Made by a program: the position numbers and the translations under genes
The notes under the pieces: generated by a model
Databases searched by the model: none
Told to the model about the DNA's origin: nothing
What the model saw: the letters and a program-made list of their open reading frames with translations, nothing else
Assembly: GCA_036785705.1 (NCBI GenBank)
Contig: JAWUZG010000084.1
Coordinates: 13,963,501 to 14,027,500, forward strand
DNA: 64,000 bases
Direction of reading: 5' to 3'
DNA from: Acanthornis magna
Taxonomy: Eukaryota; Chordata; Aves; Passeriformes; Acanthizidae
Shown here: positions 1 to 13,800 of the stretch, one piece after another
Numbering within the stretch: the stretch's first letter is position 1
Layout of the letters: each line of letters begins with the position of its first letter

Positions 1-1
1 G

Positions 2-52
2 TACTACTCTGACCTTGGTGAGCTGGCAGACCCCAGGGACCCTGTCCCGTGA
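2..52 (+). CDS. Possible C-terminal end of an unidentified protein (partial)
   Basis: The window opens in a frame encoding YYSDLGELADPRDPVP followed by a TGA stop at 50-52. The acidic, Pro-rich composition resembles a genuine C-terminus, but only 16 residues are visible, no splice acceptor can be seen because the window edge cuts the exon, and I do not recognise the family. The sequence after it is non-coding and contains an A-run at about 125-140, so the end of a processed copy is an alternative. This could also be chance. Confidence 0.2.
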   Translation, partial: YYSDLGELADPRDPVP

Positions 53-3000
53 GACCACCTGCCCGCCCTCACCTCCACCTGTGCAGTACACCTGCATTTA
101 ACATACTTCTGGTACCCTGGCCCACAAAAAAAAAAAAAAAGCTTTCCTAGCCAGCCCGTTCTCTGTAAACCTTAAAGCATTGGATGCTGGTTCTTACAGA
201 GCAACAACTTCCCTTAATGAAGAAGTCAAGTCCAGCACAGCCCGGATGTGGATGCACTGATGCTTGGATGCATCCAGACTTTGCAGCTGATGGTATCTTC
301 AAACGAACAAGTCCAGACAGTCTCTAAGTGCTTGCAGGCCACTCTTCCTCCAGCGGGTGTCCCAGCAACCATCCTGCCATACACCTCCAGAGCTGGAATG
401 CAGCCCCCCTTCGGAGCAGACCAGACTGTGGTTTGCTGGGACAGCTGCGGGAAGGGATGGATGCATTTCTCCCCATCTTCATGGGGAAAGGGCTTCCTTT
501 AAAAGCGGGCTGCAGAGAATGTGAGGCAGATGTGCCTCTCCAGAGGAAGAGGCACAGACTTGAGCATTGCTTAGCTGGAGATTGCAACCCTGGCTCCACT
601 GAAATGAATGGAAATGCTGCTAATGGATTTACAATGCAACTCAGAATTCCACTGCTCGTTCTTCACACAGGGCCCATGTGAACTAGCATGCAGTGTTTGC
701 TGGAAAGGCTGAGCTTTACCAAGCTTCAGTTCCTTATGACTTTTCCATGCTCATCTTCTCACTTCCCCCTCTCAAATTTGCAGATGGGTTTAAGCACAGC
801 AGCTCCTGCTCTGGATGTGTCTCAAAGCAGTTTGCATCATCAGGGTTGAGCATGATGTAATGACTACAGGAACCCTTGCAGGGGAAAGAAAGTAATTCAA
901 CAAATTACACCCTTCACAGGATCTGCAGATACAGTGTTCCTCTCAGCAGTAAAAATTCTTTAAAGGACAGTAGGAGCCTCCCAGAAGGAGATGGAGATAT
1001 TGCCATCACATCGAGGTAAAAAGAAGGAGGCAGTGGACCATGATACAGGTAATGCTTAACACAGACCATCCACTGTTTTACAGGAAAGAAGGGGTTAAAA
1101 AGAAAAACAACCAAAAGAAAAGTATCCCACTATGTGCAGACTTCATGAGCTATTACCTTCACCAGTCCTTTGCAGGGCTACAGCCTTCAGCTAAGGATCT
1201 GCTTTGCTGGAACCAGTCTGCAAATTATATAGTAACTGGAGGCTTTAAAAGCCTTGCAAGAAAATGCAATAAAATAAATAAGAATCAGCTGGGCAAGTTC
1301 TGTCTGACAACTGGGTTTTCTTCCCCATCCAGTACAATTCTATGTGGAGAGACACGGTATGAATCAACCCATTTTGGCAGCACAAGACAAGCCAGGATGC
1401 ATCACAGCTCCAGTACATGGGGAACACCCTCCAAAAGGCTCTGTTTACCCAGCGGGAGCCAATGCAATCCCTACACAAAGCCTGTAAGTACATTTAAGGC
1501 TCAAAAGTAATCTGAAACAGGTCCATTCTCGCCTCCAACTCCATAAATACAATCCAAATTGGGTCATCTCCTAACAATAAATGAATGATACTCACTTAAG
1601 CCTCTGCTACACTGCTGACATAATCTAGGTCCTTTCATTCTCCTTGTACTGCAAGTACTAAAGATGCTTTTGTACATCCTCTGAAGTACTCCATTTAAAA
1701 AACCATGGTAACTAGGGCACCACATTCAGCTGCTCTTGGAAAAAAAAGCCATTCCCATTCCCTCTCAATAGGCTCTTAGGAGGCTTGGACAGAAAAACAT
1801 TGCCTAATTCAAACATAGCTCCACCAGGATGACTGGACTTGGGTTCTGGGGATACGGGTGAGCACAACTACTGGGTACCACTTAGGACTGTAGTGTGACA
1901 AACACCAGCAATAGCATGGCATGTGGAGAAAGAGAGCCATTACCTGTGTCTTGCATCGAAACAGCACCCAAAAGTCCCCTTTTTAAGTCACCGAGTGTGA
2001 CCAAACAACTGCAGCATTCAGTAGGTAAAACATCGTATTTTCTTTAAAAGCTATTGAGCGCTCCTAAATATCTCAGGTTCTTTTTAGGGGATGACAGGAT
2101 TATTCAGTTTCAGTACTTTAGCGTGACAAGGACTAGAGGAACCAGAAAGCAAGTTTTTCTGTTATTTTTGCATGGCAGTACAAGTTTAAAAGGTTTTGGT
2201 GTTGTTTTATTTCTTGCTCATTCTGAATGCCTCAAGAACTGTGAACTTCCCTGCATCGCAGCTTTTGAAGTTTGCCTGCTGGCACCAGCATCCTCCTCCT
2301 TTCTGAAATGGAAACATTCAGAGGTGTGGGCACAGAGATCAGATGGAAAGAGCAAGGCAGCTCCCACTGAAAAAGCTATTTACTAGGAAAAAACCCACCA
2401 TTGTAAAAAAGGGACATTTATCTAAAATGGAAGGTCCATTATTTGTATTTTTAAAAAGAAAAACACTCATTTAAAAAAAAATAAAAACAAAAAACCAAAA
2501 AAACCAACAAAACACATGGACTAGCACCAGAATGTCTAACAACTTTAACATGACCTAACTGTTTCACTATTCCTTATATACAATTTTAGCAGACTTTTTC
2601 CAAATCCCCCAGCTCCATACTGTTATGGAGCCACATTCCAAGATTTAAGGTTTCAAAAATAGAAGCCTTTAACCACAACATCTGCAAAAGTACCTTTAAA
2701 AAAAACCCAACAAAAACTCTTCAAGTCCTATCCTGTTATGGAGGCCATTCCCCAACTGATGGACAGAAGCACTTTGAGCCTCTCTGTAGGAAGCAGCATC
2801 GGATTCGCAACAGCATTGCTGCAGAGGACTCTATAACAAAATTCATGCCTATTTGAAAGAGATACAAACTTGGGAGAAAACAGGCAGTTTTAAAGAGCAC
2901 ATTCCTAAATGGGGAGCCTGAGGCATATAATGATTAGCCAATTCCTCAAACAGCAAAAAATGTATTTCTTCTGGCTAACACACTGTCATCTTTGCTAACA

Positions 3001-6000
3001 CAGGCTGTCGTGGTGAGAGACATGAGAGGGTGAACTGAGGATAAGTGCAGCAGTTATCCTTGAATTCCTGACTCTGCTCCTCACACCATCCACTGTTACA
3101 TTTCAGGAGGAAAGCAGGAGAAAGCTTATAAATGAAAAGAAGACAACGGTGTGGGGAAATGCTCTCAACCAGACAGGTCAGCCTAGCTCATGTGGGACAT
3201 GGAGCTATAAAACCAGGGAGCAGCACACCTGGCTGCCTTGAGAGACATGCAAAGAATAAAGGTGTTCAGAGGCTAAAACACTGTGCCTTTATTTCTAAAT
3301 ATAAGGGAATGATATTAAAAAGACTATTACAACTTATATAAGCAGCAAAGAGTAAAAGCTAAAATAACAAAGGCCTTGCATGAGATGCCCCCGTTGTTAC
3401 ATTTCAACATGTGAGCAACAGATAAGTAGGTTCTTTATAGCCAGTGTTTAGCATTATTTTGTTGCCATTTTTCTTGAAACTCCAAAAGCACTCTCCTCCG
3501 TATGAACCTTACAGGGTGAGGAAAAAAAAAAATAGGAAAAGCTACCACTCTGGGTATTGATCTGGCAGGCCTCTGCTCATTTAGGCTTTTGAAGGCAGAA
3601 ATTTTTTATGGGAATTACTGAAGAAAATTAACCCTGGAGCCTGCTGCTCCCTGCCATCTCTCCTGGGATGAGTACAGCAGCTCCTGGCTGCACTCCCTCA
3701 TCTCCACCACGGGTGAGGCAACTGGGAAGAGTCTGCTCACAATCAAGTTTATGAATGTTTCAGCAATTGCCTCCTCCAAGTAGCTGCCCAAAAGCTTACC
3801 CAAACCCAGGCCTTCTGCCACACCATCCAGCTGCTCTAACTAATGAGCTCTTCTGTTTGTAAACCCATGCCTTGACAGACACTCTGCCGCGTGGGCACAG
3901 AACACTCTCACAACCACAGATGCTCCCTGCTCCCAACCTGCTGCAAGGCTTCTCCATCCCCTGCACCTTTGGGGACAGCAGCCCCTTGATGTCAGATCAA
4001 CAAAGGCTGGCACTCCACAGGCTCTGCTCCAGCAGGAAGGCAGAGGATCAGGAGTAAGTTCTCCAACAGCATTTTTTCTCTGCTTTGCAAAGCCAGATTG
4101 TGCCAAGTTTCCTCTCATGGTGGAAGAGACACATGGGCACACCAAGCCCCACAGAAGTTTAGCTCCCAGGACCACGGATGTCAACTACACTGTGGCAGGT
4201 CACCTTGGCTCCAGGCTCTGCTCCTCCCTTCAGGGGAATGATATGTCCATAGCACAATTCAACCTGAACAGTAGACTTTTGGTATTATGTTTCCACAAGG
4301 TTCTTCAGGAACACAAAAGACCAAAGAAAGCTACTTGCATTTGGACCAAGAGACAGAGAAGCCTGCAGTGCTTTGTTGTGGCATAGGGGAACACACCAAC
4401 CAAATGCTTTTTGGAGAGCAGATGATAGCTACCTGTTTCTGCAGCTGCTATTCCTAAAGAAACCCCAGTCACATTCTGATCACAGGTGAAGTACAAATCC
4501 TGCACACGCAATGAATACAAGTCACTTGGGAAACTATAACAGGTACTGGGGAACCACTCAAAAAGAAGGAGCAGAGGGAATGTCCCTCCAAGCCATTAGC
4601 ATCTGATCAGGTAGGAAGCTATTTCCTCTGCTCAGGCCCATCATCAATTAGTCATCTTAGTGCTTGGGAGCCCTTGCCATGGACAAAGGCCCTTCTCAAT
4701 CTGATACAGCAACAGCCACCAGAATACTGGGAGAGTTTCAAGGAAATTCCATTGGAAAGAGAAACCAATACACACGGGAAAAATGTCACCAAAACCAGTC
4801 CACCACACAGATTCTACTCTATTGCTGCTGATAGATCTCCAATCCTCCAACATGGACCACCACAGAGAAAACACAAGCTTAGCAGAGAAGTAGAGATCTG
4901 TAGGCTTAATTTCTGCCTGCTCCCTTCATCAATTACCTGGAGCAAGAGCTGGCAAAGTTTTCTCTTTGCCTCAAAAGTCCATACCAACCAACACCTCTCT
5001 ATGCACTATATAGAAATACACAGACATTCAAATATAAATCTTAGCTGAGAGGAGATCAGAAAAACCCACAGACAATACAGAAAGTTAAGCTGCTATTAAG
5101 TGTACTATCTGTTGTGGAACATGATGATTAATTTGCTGGTTGCACCATTATTTCCATCAAGCCATCTCAAACAGTGGTGCTCTTGTAAGTGAACCTATGA
5201 GTTGGGGTTTGGATGTGTTGGATTTTCCTATGTGCATGGACATCAACGCTGGAAAATTTTAGGAAATGGGGCTGGTTTTTTTCTTATCACAGCATTTGGA
5301 AAACTGAATCGAGTTCATTTGTGGCTTTCAGTACTTTAAACTGAGTGAATAAATGGAGAGAGCAGCCAACTTCAGTCTTCGTCTAGATGAATTGCTGAGA
5401 TCATGCTGTTAGCTAACATCTCTCTCACTTCATTTTTGGCTGGAGAGACAGACAGTGTAAAGGGGTGTCCAGTTACAGAATGGAAACACCGATAAATTGC
5501 CTAATGTTTCAGCAAGAAAATAAATGCAAGATGTGCAACAAAAATGCCTGCTGAGTAATAGATGTGGGGTCATGTGGGCATGTTCCTAAATTCCTTCTCT
5601 TTGGTATATTCAATAACTCTCCCAGCTACAAGCACAGAATGCTTTTGCAGCTAAGTCTGCCATTACTCTATTTTCCCTTCAATTAGGAGGTCAGTTCTAA
5701 TCCTCTTCAAAGCATCCACAAAGCATTTGCCTAAATTCAGACTCCTGAGCAGCAAGGCCAAGGCAGACAGTGGATCATCATGAAATATTAAGTTGTGGGT
5801 ATCACAAAAAAAGGTACCCATGTACTGAGGCAAGAAAGAAAACAACCTGCAGGAGCCACTGGTGTTGTGCAAACCACACTAGGAGCGAAGAACAACTCTT
5901 CACAGTGAAAGACCATGGGACAGCAGATAAAAAAAAGTCAGCCAGAAGGAGGAAACACTTCTTCCAATTGACCCACAATTGTGCTGTGGCGTGTTCTGCT

Positions 6001-6374
6001 ACTCAGAGCGAATTATAGAAAGTGTCTGCAAAGTAAATGGAAACTGCAGGAGAACAACACTGGTGCAGCTGTTAAACCTAGAGACTCATCCTCCTTCCCT
6101 GAGGATCCACTCTGGTTGTCACTAGGGGAGGGAATGCTGGCCAATCCATTGGACCTTGGCTGGAGCCAGTACTGCAGGTCTTTAACTCTTAAACTATCAC
6201 ACATGGGCATTACAGCAAAACTGGGAGAGGTTTGGGCTCCAGCATTTAAACCCTTTGACCTGCCATCTTAAGAGACCATCTCTGAGAGAGCTCTGAAACA
6301 TGAGTAGACCAAGAGGGGATCACAGATTCTTCCTGTTACTCTTGCAGAGAACAACCACCATCTGCTCTTTCTGG
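53..6374. other. Non-coding stretch, no gene recognised
   Basis: Both strands show only short open frames without splice-bounded, protein-like composition. The segment has A-rich runs (for example near 125-140, 2470-2515 and 2698-2708) and potential AATAAA signals near 1270-1280 and 1577, which could belong to a 3' UTR if the frame at the window start is real. It is most simply read as intergenic or intronic sequence. Confidence 0.5.
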
Positions 6375-7469
6375 TGTGTTGGTTTTGCTTGGCCCAGTTT
6401 TGCTAGTGGGGGGGCCATAAAGATGGCTCCTGTGTGAAGCTTCTCAAAGCTTTCACCATGTCCAGCAGAGCCAATCTTTGATGGCTCTGAAGATGATGGA
6501 TATGTTGCTGGTCAAGGCTGGGCCAATTAGAGGTGTTGGTTATGCCTCTGTGATAACATATTTAAAAAGAAATCAAAACAATAGGTGGAAGCCCTTCTTT
6601 TTAGCCAGAGAAGGAGGAGGAGGAGGTGAGAATAGGTGAGAGAAAACAACATGCAGGCACCAAGGTCAGTGGAGAATCTGGGGGAGAAAGTGCTCCTGGA
6701 ACTGGAGCTGAGAGTCCTCTGCAGGCCGTGGTGATGACCATGGTGGAGCAGGTTGTCCCCCTGCAGCCCTTGGGGTCCACAGGGGATGCAGAGATCCACT
6801 CACAGCCTGTGGGGAGGTGCCCATGCCGGAGTGGGTGGATGCCTGGAGGAGGCTGTGATCCAGAGGGAGTCCCAGTAGAGAGAAAGGCCTTGCCCCGAAA
6901 TGCAACAACTGGGCCTCAGAGGTCTGCACCCCATGGACAAGGGACCCCACACTGCAGCAGTTTTGGAAGGACTGTCTGCCCATGGGGGGAGCTCACGTTG
7001 CGGCAGGTTCAGGCAGGCTGCTGCTCATGAGAGTGGACCCATGCTGGAGGAGCTCATGGAGAGCTGCCTCCCGTGGGAGGGACCCCACGGCTACACAGAG
7101 GAAAAGACCTCTCTCCCCCCGAGCAGCGGAAGAAGAATCTTGGTGATGAACTGACCTACACCCCCCAAGCCCTGTCCCCTCTGTGCTGCTGGTGGGAAGG
7201 AGGGAGAGGGGTGAGCGGAGAAACGGTGTCTCTTAAGGGCTTATTTTTACTCCTCATTAGCCTCCTCTGACTTTGTGTAGGTAATAAATTTCACTTTGTA
7301 ACTTTAAGAGGAACCTGTTCTGTCCTTGAAGCATCTCCCAGTCCTTACCTCAACTCATGAGCCCTGTGTGTATTAACTTTTTTTTTCTTCTGCCCAGCTG
7401 TGGCAGGGGAGAGTGAGCAAGTAGATGCCATGGGTACCTTGGCATTTGGCCGGGGTCTAAACCATGACA
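6375..7469 (+). mobile_element. Solo LTR, avian ERVL-like, about 1.1 kb
   Basis: The element begins TGTGTTGGTTT and ends AAACCATGACA, which form near-perfect inverted termini of the TG...CA type. The flanking bases TCTGG and CCTGG form a likely short target-site duplication with one mismatch. An AATAAA signal lies near 7281-7290, close to the 3' part as expected for R/U5. The G-rich middle, with repeated phrases about 'gagctcatggagagctg' and 'gtgggagggaccccac', resembles long LTRs common in bird genomes. No internal retroviral genes are attached, so it is a solo LTR left by recombination. Family assignment is from memory of avian LTR composition and is less certain than the boundaries. Confidence 0.75.
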
Positions 7470-10400
7470 CCTGGGCAGAGGATTCAGAGGGCGAATATTG
7501 TTTACTCTGGTGCAGAGCCCCAGGCAGTGAGACACATCACCATGTCCTGTCTTCTCCACAGTGGGTCACTCAGAAACTGCAAGTGTTCAAACAGACAAGA
7601 ACAAGTGCAGCAACCCTTCATCAAGCAAAAGGCAGCTCAAACTCCAGGACTGAGATCCCCAATGAGTGGCACAAAATTTATCCAGCATCTACAACCATCA
7701 GCCCATTGGAAAAGACACACACTCTCATGATTAGTGAGCCACAGACTTTACAGAGGAAATCTGAGGGCAAGAAGCATCTCCATCTGCTTGGACATCCCTG
7801 CCACATAGACCACTGCAATCTTAGATGTTGCAACAAGCAGATTGAGCTTACAAGTCTTGCACCACCAGACACGACAAATTTCCAGGAAGACACAGCAGGA
7901 TCACCTCTCTACATCACAGCTTTCCCACACAGAGCAAACCCTCCCAAAGCCATTAATTGTTGGATGATGTTGAAAGGCTGTGAAAATCAGTGTACTCACA
8001 AGAAACAGGAAGGCAGTGTTGTGCCATACTGTTGAAAAAAAGGAGTTTTAAGCCACTTTACTCCTGCACTTCTCCTCAGGCAGCTGAAAGACCAGGGCAG
8101 TGTTTTCAAGCTGTTCCACTGTTTCACTAAAACCTGGCACCAACAAACCTGCCAGGGTGGCTTTGGGTGTGTTTTTCCTCCAAAACAAAAATATCTCTCA
8201 TTAACAGTGGGAAACATTCATGGCAGGGAGGAAGTTGATCCACTCCACTCGAGGGCTGCTCTGTCAGAAGATGCATGAATGCAGGCAAGGTTCAGGAAAT
8301 AGGTTAATGGCTCACAGAGAGGACACCTCCACCTCCCTTGAACCAGGAGCCGATCCAAAACCAGTAACACAGAGCAGAGATCCTTCTCCTTGTGGCAACC
8401 AACCCACCAGGACAAATTAACAACAAAATCAGATGAGTCTCTTCTGAAGGTTTTTAGCTGCTTTTGCTTTGAGAGAGGAAATCATAAGGACTTTATGCAG
8501 ATCATTCAACTTGTCCTCCAAGCCACAGCAGCTTGCCAGCATTCTGCCTGGATGTCAGAAACTGCATGTACACATAAAAGGAAGCTTTTGCTCATTGCTG
8601 TAGCTACTTTCCAACCAGGTTGACAAAACCCCCATTTCTTTGTGCTCCTCCTGTGCGCTTCCCATCCTAGGCAGCTGCTTCAAGCGTTTGTGCACACTGT
8701 GAGCGCCAAGGTACTCTCACATGAGGTTACTCATTTCTCAGTACAAGGAGCCAAGACTTTTAAGGTACTAAAATGATAGGTTACCAAAATTTCATGAGGA
8801 TTCCCTCACCAGTTGCTGCTTAAATAAAAAAACTGAGCTCTGTGGATGCTACAGACAGTAATAATGAGATTGACGATCACAATTAGAAAGTGTGGGACAG
8901 TCATCTCTCACTTCACAGAGAGGTGCAGAAAAGCAACATGGCACTAACCAGCTCTGGGGCTGGTAGGGACCACTCAGCAAAGGGGTGTGAAACCCTTTGC
9001 TACTGGAAAGGTGCACACAGAAACATGCTATGCTTCAGGGCTGACAAATCCCTTGATTGGGAAGGTTAAAACCAGGACATCCCATCAGTGGGGTCTGTCC
9101 ATTCATGGTCCCCCAGCTGTGAGAAAATGAGAGCTGACAGCAGTGCCAATACAAGCAGTCTGTCCTCTCTCCTGTTCACTAGGTTTATGTGCCGACAATG
9201 CAGCCTGTGGTCACATTATACTCCCTCTTTGTATTAGGCATCCAGCTAAAACAACCCTTCCTCTTCTATCTTCTCTCACCTTGAACCAGTTAGGCTTCTA
9301 GCAACTAGGAGAGTAATCAGAAGAAATAGTCCTCCTGCTCTTGTGCTTGCAGGGCTGCATCCTTAACCCAGCATTACAAATTCTATAGTAATGAAAACAC
9401 TAACCTAAGCATCACTGCCTTGTGCCAGACTTTCAAATGAACCAACCCACCTCAGCCTGAAGCTAAATGTCCTGCAGACCAGAGCCCCTACATGCTGCCA
9501 TGGAGAGCTGCTCATTCAGAGTGGCCAAGCAAGCCCCTCAGCACTGCCACAAATTGGTGCCACACTCTCTGCTCTGTTATGCAAGGTGAAAATAGAGGCC
9601 AATGCTGGGAGAAAGCTTCCTTCCTTCCTTCCCACAATATCTCTCATTGCACAAAAACACAGTGAACAGAACCAGAGCTGCCCTGGAGAAGCACATCTCA
9701 ACTCTTCTAAACAGAGCAAGACCAGAGTCTTGACTTTCCTACATCCTAGCTCAGCATCATCAGCCACTTTTCATCACCCAGCCCGCTTTTGCCGAGGATA
9801 ACACCATAGAAACATCTGCATCACCATCAGACTATAAAGTGCCTGCCATTTCCAAGCTGCAGATTCCTGGCCAAAGCAGCAAGTCCTTGGAAGTCTCTGA
9901 TGACTTGTTTTTTCCTCCCTCACCTATATCAGTTCATCTGAATAGCAGATGCTTCCTTTGTTAGTTTTGGTTTCTGTTTTGTTCGGAGGTTTGCTTGCTT
10001 TTCTTATTTGAGCTGCTTTTAACAAAAAGCCCAGCTCCGGGCATGGCGTGACCCATGCATTAGGAGGGCTAGCAGACTGCTCTTTTTTCATCTGCTAATA
10101 CAGCTGATTTTTTTCCTCTTCATTTCCAGGAAAGGCAAATAGCTCAGCCCCCGGGAAAGAGACACAGTAATTATATTTACCTCGGACCAGAACAGCACTT
10201 TAGTGCAGAGCTTGCACTGAGCTGGTGCCCTCCAGCATCTGCTCTGTAGAGAAGAGCACACCGGGGACAAGCTCACCAAATAGGGAAAGCTGACAGCTCC
10301 TCACCTCTTTGCTGCAAAAGGTGTCCCAAAAATCCTCTCAAAAATATCCATTAAGCCTCTGTCTCCCAGCTACTTTCATAAATTGCAATTCTAGATTTGG

Positions 10401-10742
10401 AAGGAGAACAGTATGTAATTTAAATTAATACAAAGACTTCTCTTTGTTAGGGTTACATTTCCACCAAAAAGGAGGTGATTGCCCAATTTGCAGATCAATG
10501 TACCCTCATAAAGTTCTCAGTAAACATAACCACTGTGACTTTTCAAGTTCAGTCCAATATCTAATCCTTCATTAGATATATTCATAGTTAGGTATAAATA
10601 TGAATAGTTACATCTACAAGTGAGGCTTTACACAAGTAAAAATTCACACTGTATACCTTTTGCAAGGTGTTCTTAACAATAAATGAATCATATTTTCACG
10701 TGCGCAACTGCAACTATAAAGAAAGTATTAAGCATCTTTTAC
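7470..10742. other. Non-coding stretch, no gene recognised
   Basis: No exon with good splice sites and protein-like content was found on either strand. A 211-codon open frame starts at 7400 inside the LTR and runs to 8035. Its composition is not protein-like, and it has no start or splice context suggesting translation. Confidence 0.5.
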
Positions 10743-10838
10743 CTGGTCTAGCGGAAGGTGTCCCTGCCCATGGCAGGGGAGAGTTGGATGAGATATCTTT
10801 AAGGTCTCTTCCAATCCAAACCACTCTGATTCTATAAT
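10743..10838 (+). mobile_element. CR1-type LINE 3' tail fragment
   Basis: The stretch reads like the conserved 3' end of an avian CR1 element: 'gtccctgcccatggcagggg', then a 'tctttaaggtctcttccaat' block, then a terminal 'attctata' motif. CR1 copies are usually truncated at the 5' end and lack a poly(A) tail, as here. About 95 bp is preserved. Confidence 0.7.
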
Positions 10839-13800
10839 CTAACTTCTAAATTATTAACACCAAGTATGTTTTCCCATGCATCAATCTTGCGGATTTTGCA
10901 ACCTGGTTAGGAACAGCAGGGGATTATTTTATCATGAATACCAATACAAACATGATGAGGGAGGAAGTACAGAAGAACAGAACTGCTTTGCACCTTTGCA
11001 CATTCCAAACTGGAAATGGAAGGACAGAACCAAAGTGAACCTTGGTTGTATAAGAGCTGTTTTAGCTAGACTTATACCACTATCATTATCTCAACAGCAT
11101 AATTAATGAGTAAGGGCAAGATTATAATACCAGGCTCTTTAAAAGGTGTGCCAGCTGCCAGCCCTATCTGTATCATTTTGCATGACAAAGTATGCCAAGC
11201 CTGATACTCTGCTCAAGCAATGGAAAAAACAGATTTTCGGGCAGATCCCCAGGACAAACACTTGCAAGCAGACACAGCAGCTGGTTTTTCCACAGACGTC
11301 TAGAGATGAGTACACTCGCAGGCTTTTCCATACCAGACATACAAAGTCCCTCGACTCAAAGAAAGCTTAATTCAAAGGGTTTCCATCAGGAAAGCAAGAG
11401 TCGCTTTCACAACACGCCTGCCAAACCTCCAAGGCTAGAAAGCTCGAGCAAGATGTATAGTCCACAGATTCTTTTTTCCCCTTTTGATTTTTTGGTCTCT
11501 TTGGTTTTTTTTCCACAATTAACATACCACTAGCCTCGGCATCAGGCTACTTACAGAAATGCTCTCTCTCAACACTAACACTAAACAAACATTCAAGAGA
11601 GCTTTGTAGCTGAGGTAGAGGATAAGTAAATTTAAACACAACCCAGCCTATCTGAAGGGTTTTTAATACACCAGGTAAAAAGAGTCAGAGAGAAAACACT
11701 GCAGCATGGAGATGTCAACTGATCCTCTTGCCTTGGAGGCCTGAAGGGAATCTCCCTTTTGGCAGCAGAAAGAAAAGAATATGGCATTTTCACTCAGAAA
11801 TAATATTCAAAATGTCAAATATGAGTCCTTCTGAAAATTACATTTTTTTAACTGACCTCTAATTCTAACCTAGGTTAGAATTCTAGGTTTTTCAAGGCAA
11901 AGCATAATCAACTTCTTACCTTATTATACCTTTGGAATTTTTAGGTAATGATGACTACACCTACTTAAAGGATGCTGCAGTGGCAGGGTTAGGCTCTCCA
12001 GTAAAATACCCCTTCATTTAACCTACAATAAAGCCTTCTGAAAGTTGAACACCAGTATTTTTGGCTGTTATCTGAAAACAGCCAAAGGAACAGCTGCTTC
12101 AAGCAACCTAAAGTGAAACTGGATTAAAGAAAAAAAGAAAGAAAGAAAGTGCATCTTTTCATATGGAAATAAAAGTAATCACCATGCTTGGAGTAATACT
12201 CCAGGTCAATATAAGCAAACAGAGTTTTGAATAAAATAGTTTTCTTCCTACTTCAACATTGTTTTGACGACAAATAATTATTATCCCTCCACACCTATCA
12301 ATCTCCCAGAGGGGCTGATACAGCAATGCATGACTTGAAAAGAGGACAGGGGCTGAAACGAGGGCATAAGCTCCTCCGCTCTGAGACCAACCCATCGCCA
12401 GCAAGCACACACTGCTGTCCTGCCACAAAACCCAACCAAGAGAAAGCATCTCCCCCCAAAAAACCAACGGTTTTAACTATGATTAAAAGGACTCGAGTTT
12501 GCAGTTTATACGCATGAACTCAGACGAGATGCACTGAGAAACATTCTTCTTTTGTGGTTTCTCTAACAGTATTATCATTACATCATTAAAGGGGAGAAAC
12601 TAATTAGTTCAACATGCATTCAGCCTCCAGCCTCTTAAGCCAAACATTTCTCTATGGTCACTTGAATAGTCAGATGACATGGAGGCTGTTTTGACTAGAA
12701 AATGCAACACTGGTTTCTCCCATGTGGATTTTATTGCAAAATTCCATTGTCACACTAGGAGAAAAAAAGTTGATTCAAAGGATAAAAGAGAACAAGGACT
12801 TGAGAAAAGGTTATTAATCTCTACATGTGTCCCATTCTCTCCCTCCACCCTCTATTTTTCCCCCTGCCTTATGAGGCACCATAGCCAAGGAGCACTTTGC
12901 TTCTCAGAGTGTATCCAACTTGGCTGCTCAGCTGCAGCAAGTACTGGGATTGCATGTTCAAACAGTTACCACTCAGGAAACCTATCTCCTAAGCATCAAT
13001 CATACACTGCAAACACCACAAGGTCATGGTAACGAGTGGCAGCTGAGATGATCATAGTGACTTGCTGTGGTTGGTGGCTCATATCCTGTCCCTAAGCAGT
13101 TGGCTCATCACAGCCCTCTCACTGCCAGATCAGCCGACTCCCAGTACCCAACAGGGCAGGAGACCCTGTGCCCCCTTGACAAGTTCAATGACTGGTAGCA
13201 GAGAAGGGAAGAAGTCAGACACATCCTAGGAAACACTACTATGCTGCAAGTACCATCTACCTGGGCTGATGTAACCCAAAGCCATTCACCGCTGTTGCGG
13301 TGGAAGGGGGAAAACCCAAAAATTATAAACCCCCCCATCTCAAATAAACAATATTTAGTTCCATAAAAACCTGAGTGAACAAATTCTTTGTTGCAACTCA
13401 TTTTAAATTTGGGAAGCAAGCTTAAGTGTTTGCACAGCCAGATCATCATGCTCTGAACAAACCAAAGGAGGTTTGCAGATGTACACCGTGCTGACCACAG
13501 GGTTCAGCTTCTGAGTGCAATGTAGGTAAAGAGACATTTTGGTGCAAAGCTACGTCAAGCCTGGTAAACACATATGCATAAAGATCCTATTAATAACCTG
13601 CTATTTCTGCAGGGAACTGGGGGAGTTTGAAAATAGGCATTGGTCTGGAAGAGTGGAAAAGATTTAACACATGGGATACTCTGTAGAAAGCAGTGGTAGC
13701 AGGGTTCCTTATGTCGCTAGAAATGTTTCAACTAAAGTCAACTCCAACAAGGTTATGAAGTCCTGCTCAAAGGTGAACCCAGAACAATCTTAACTGAAAC

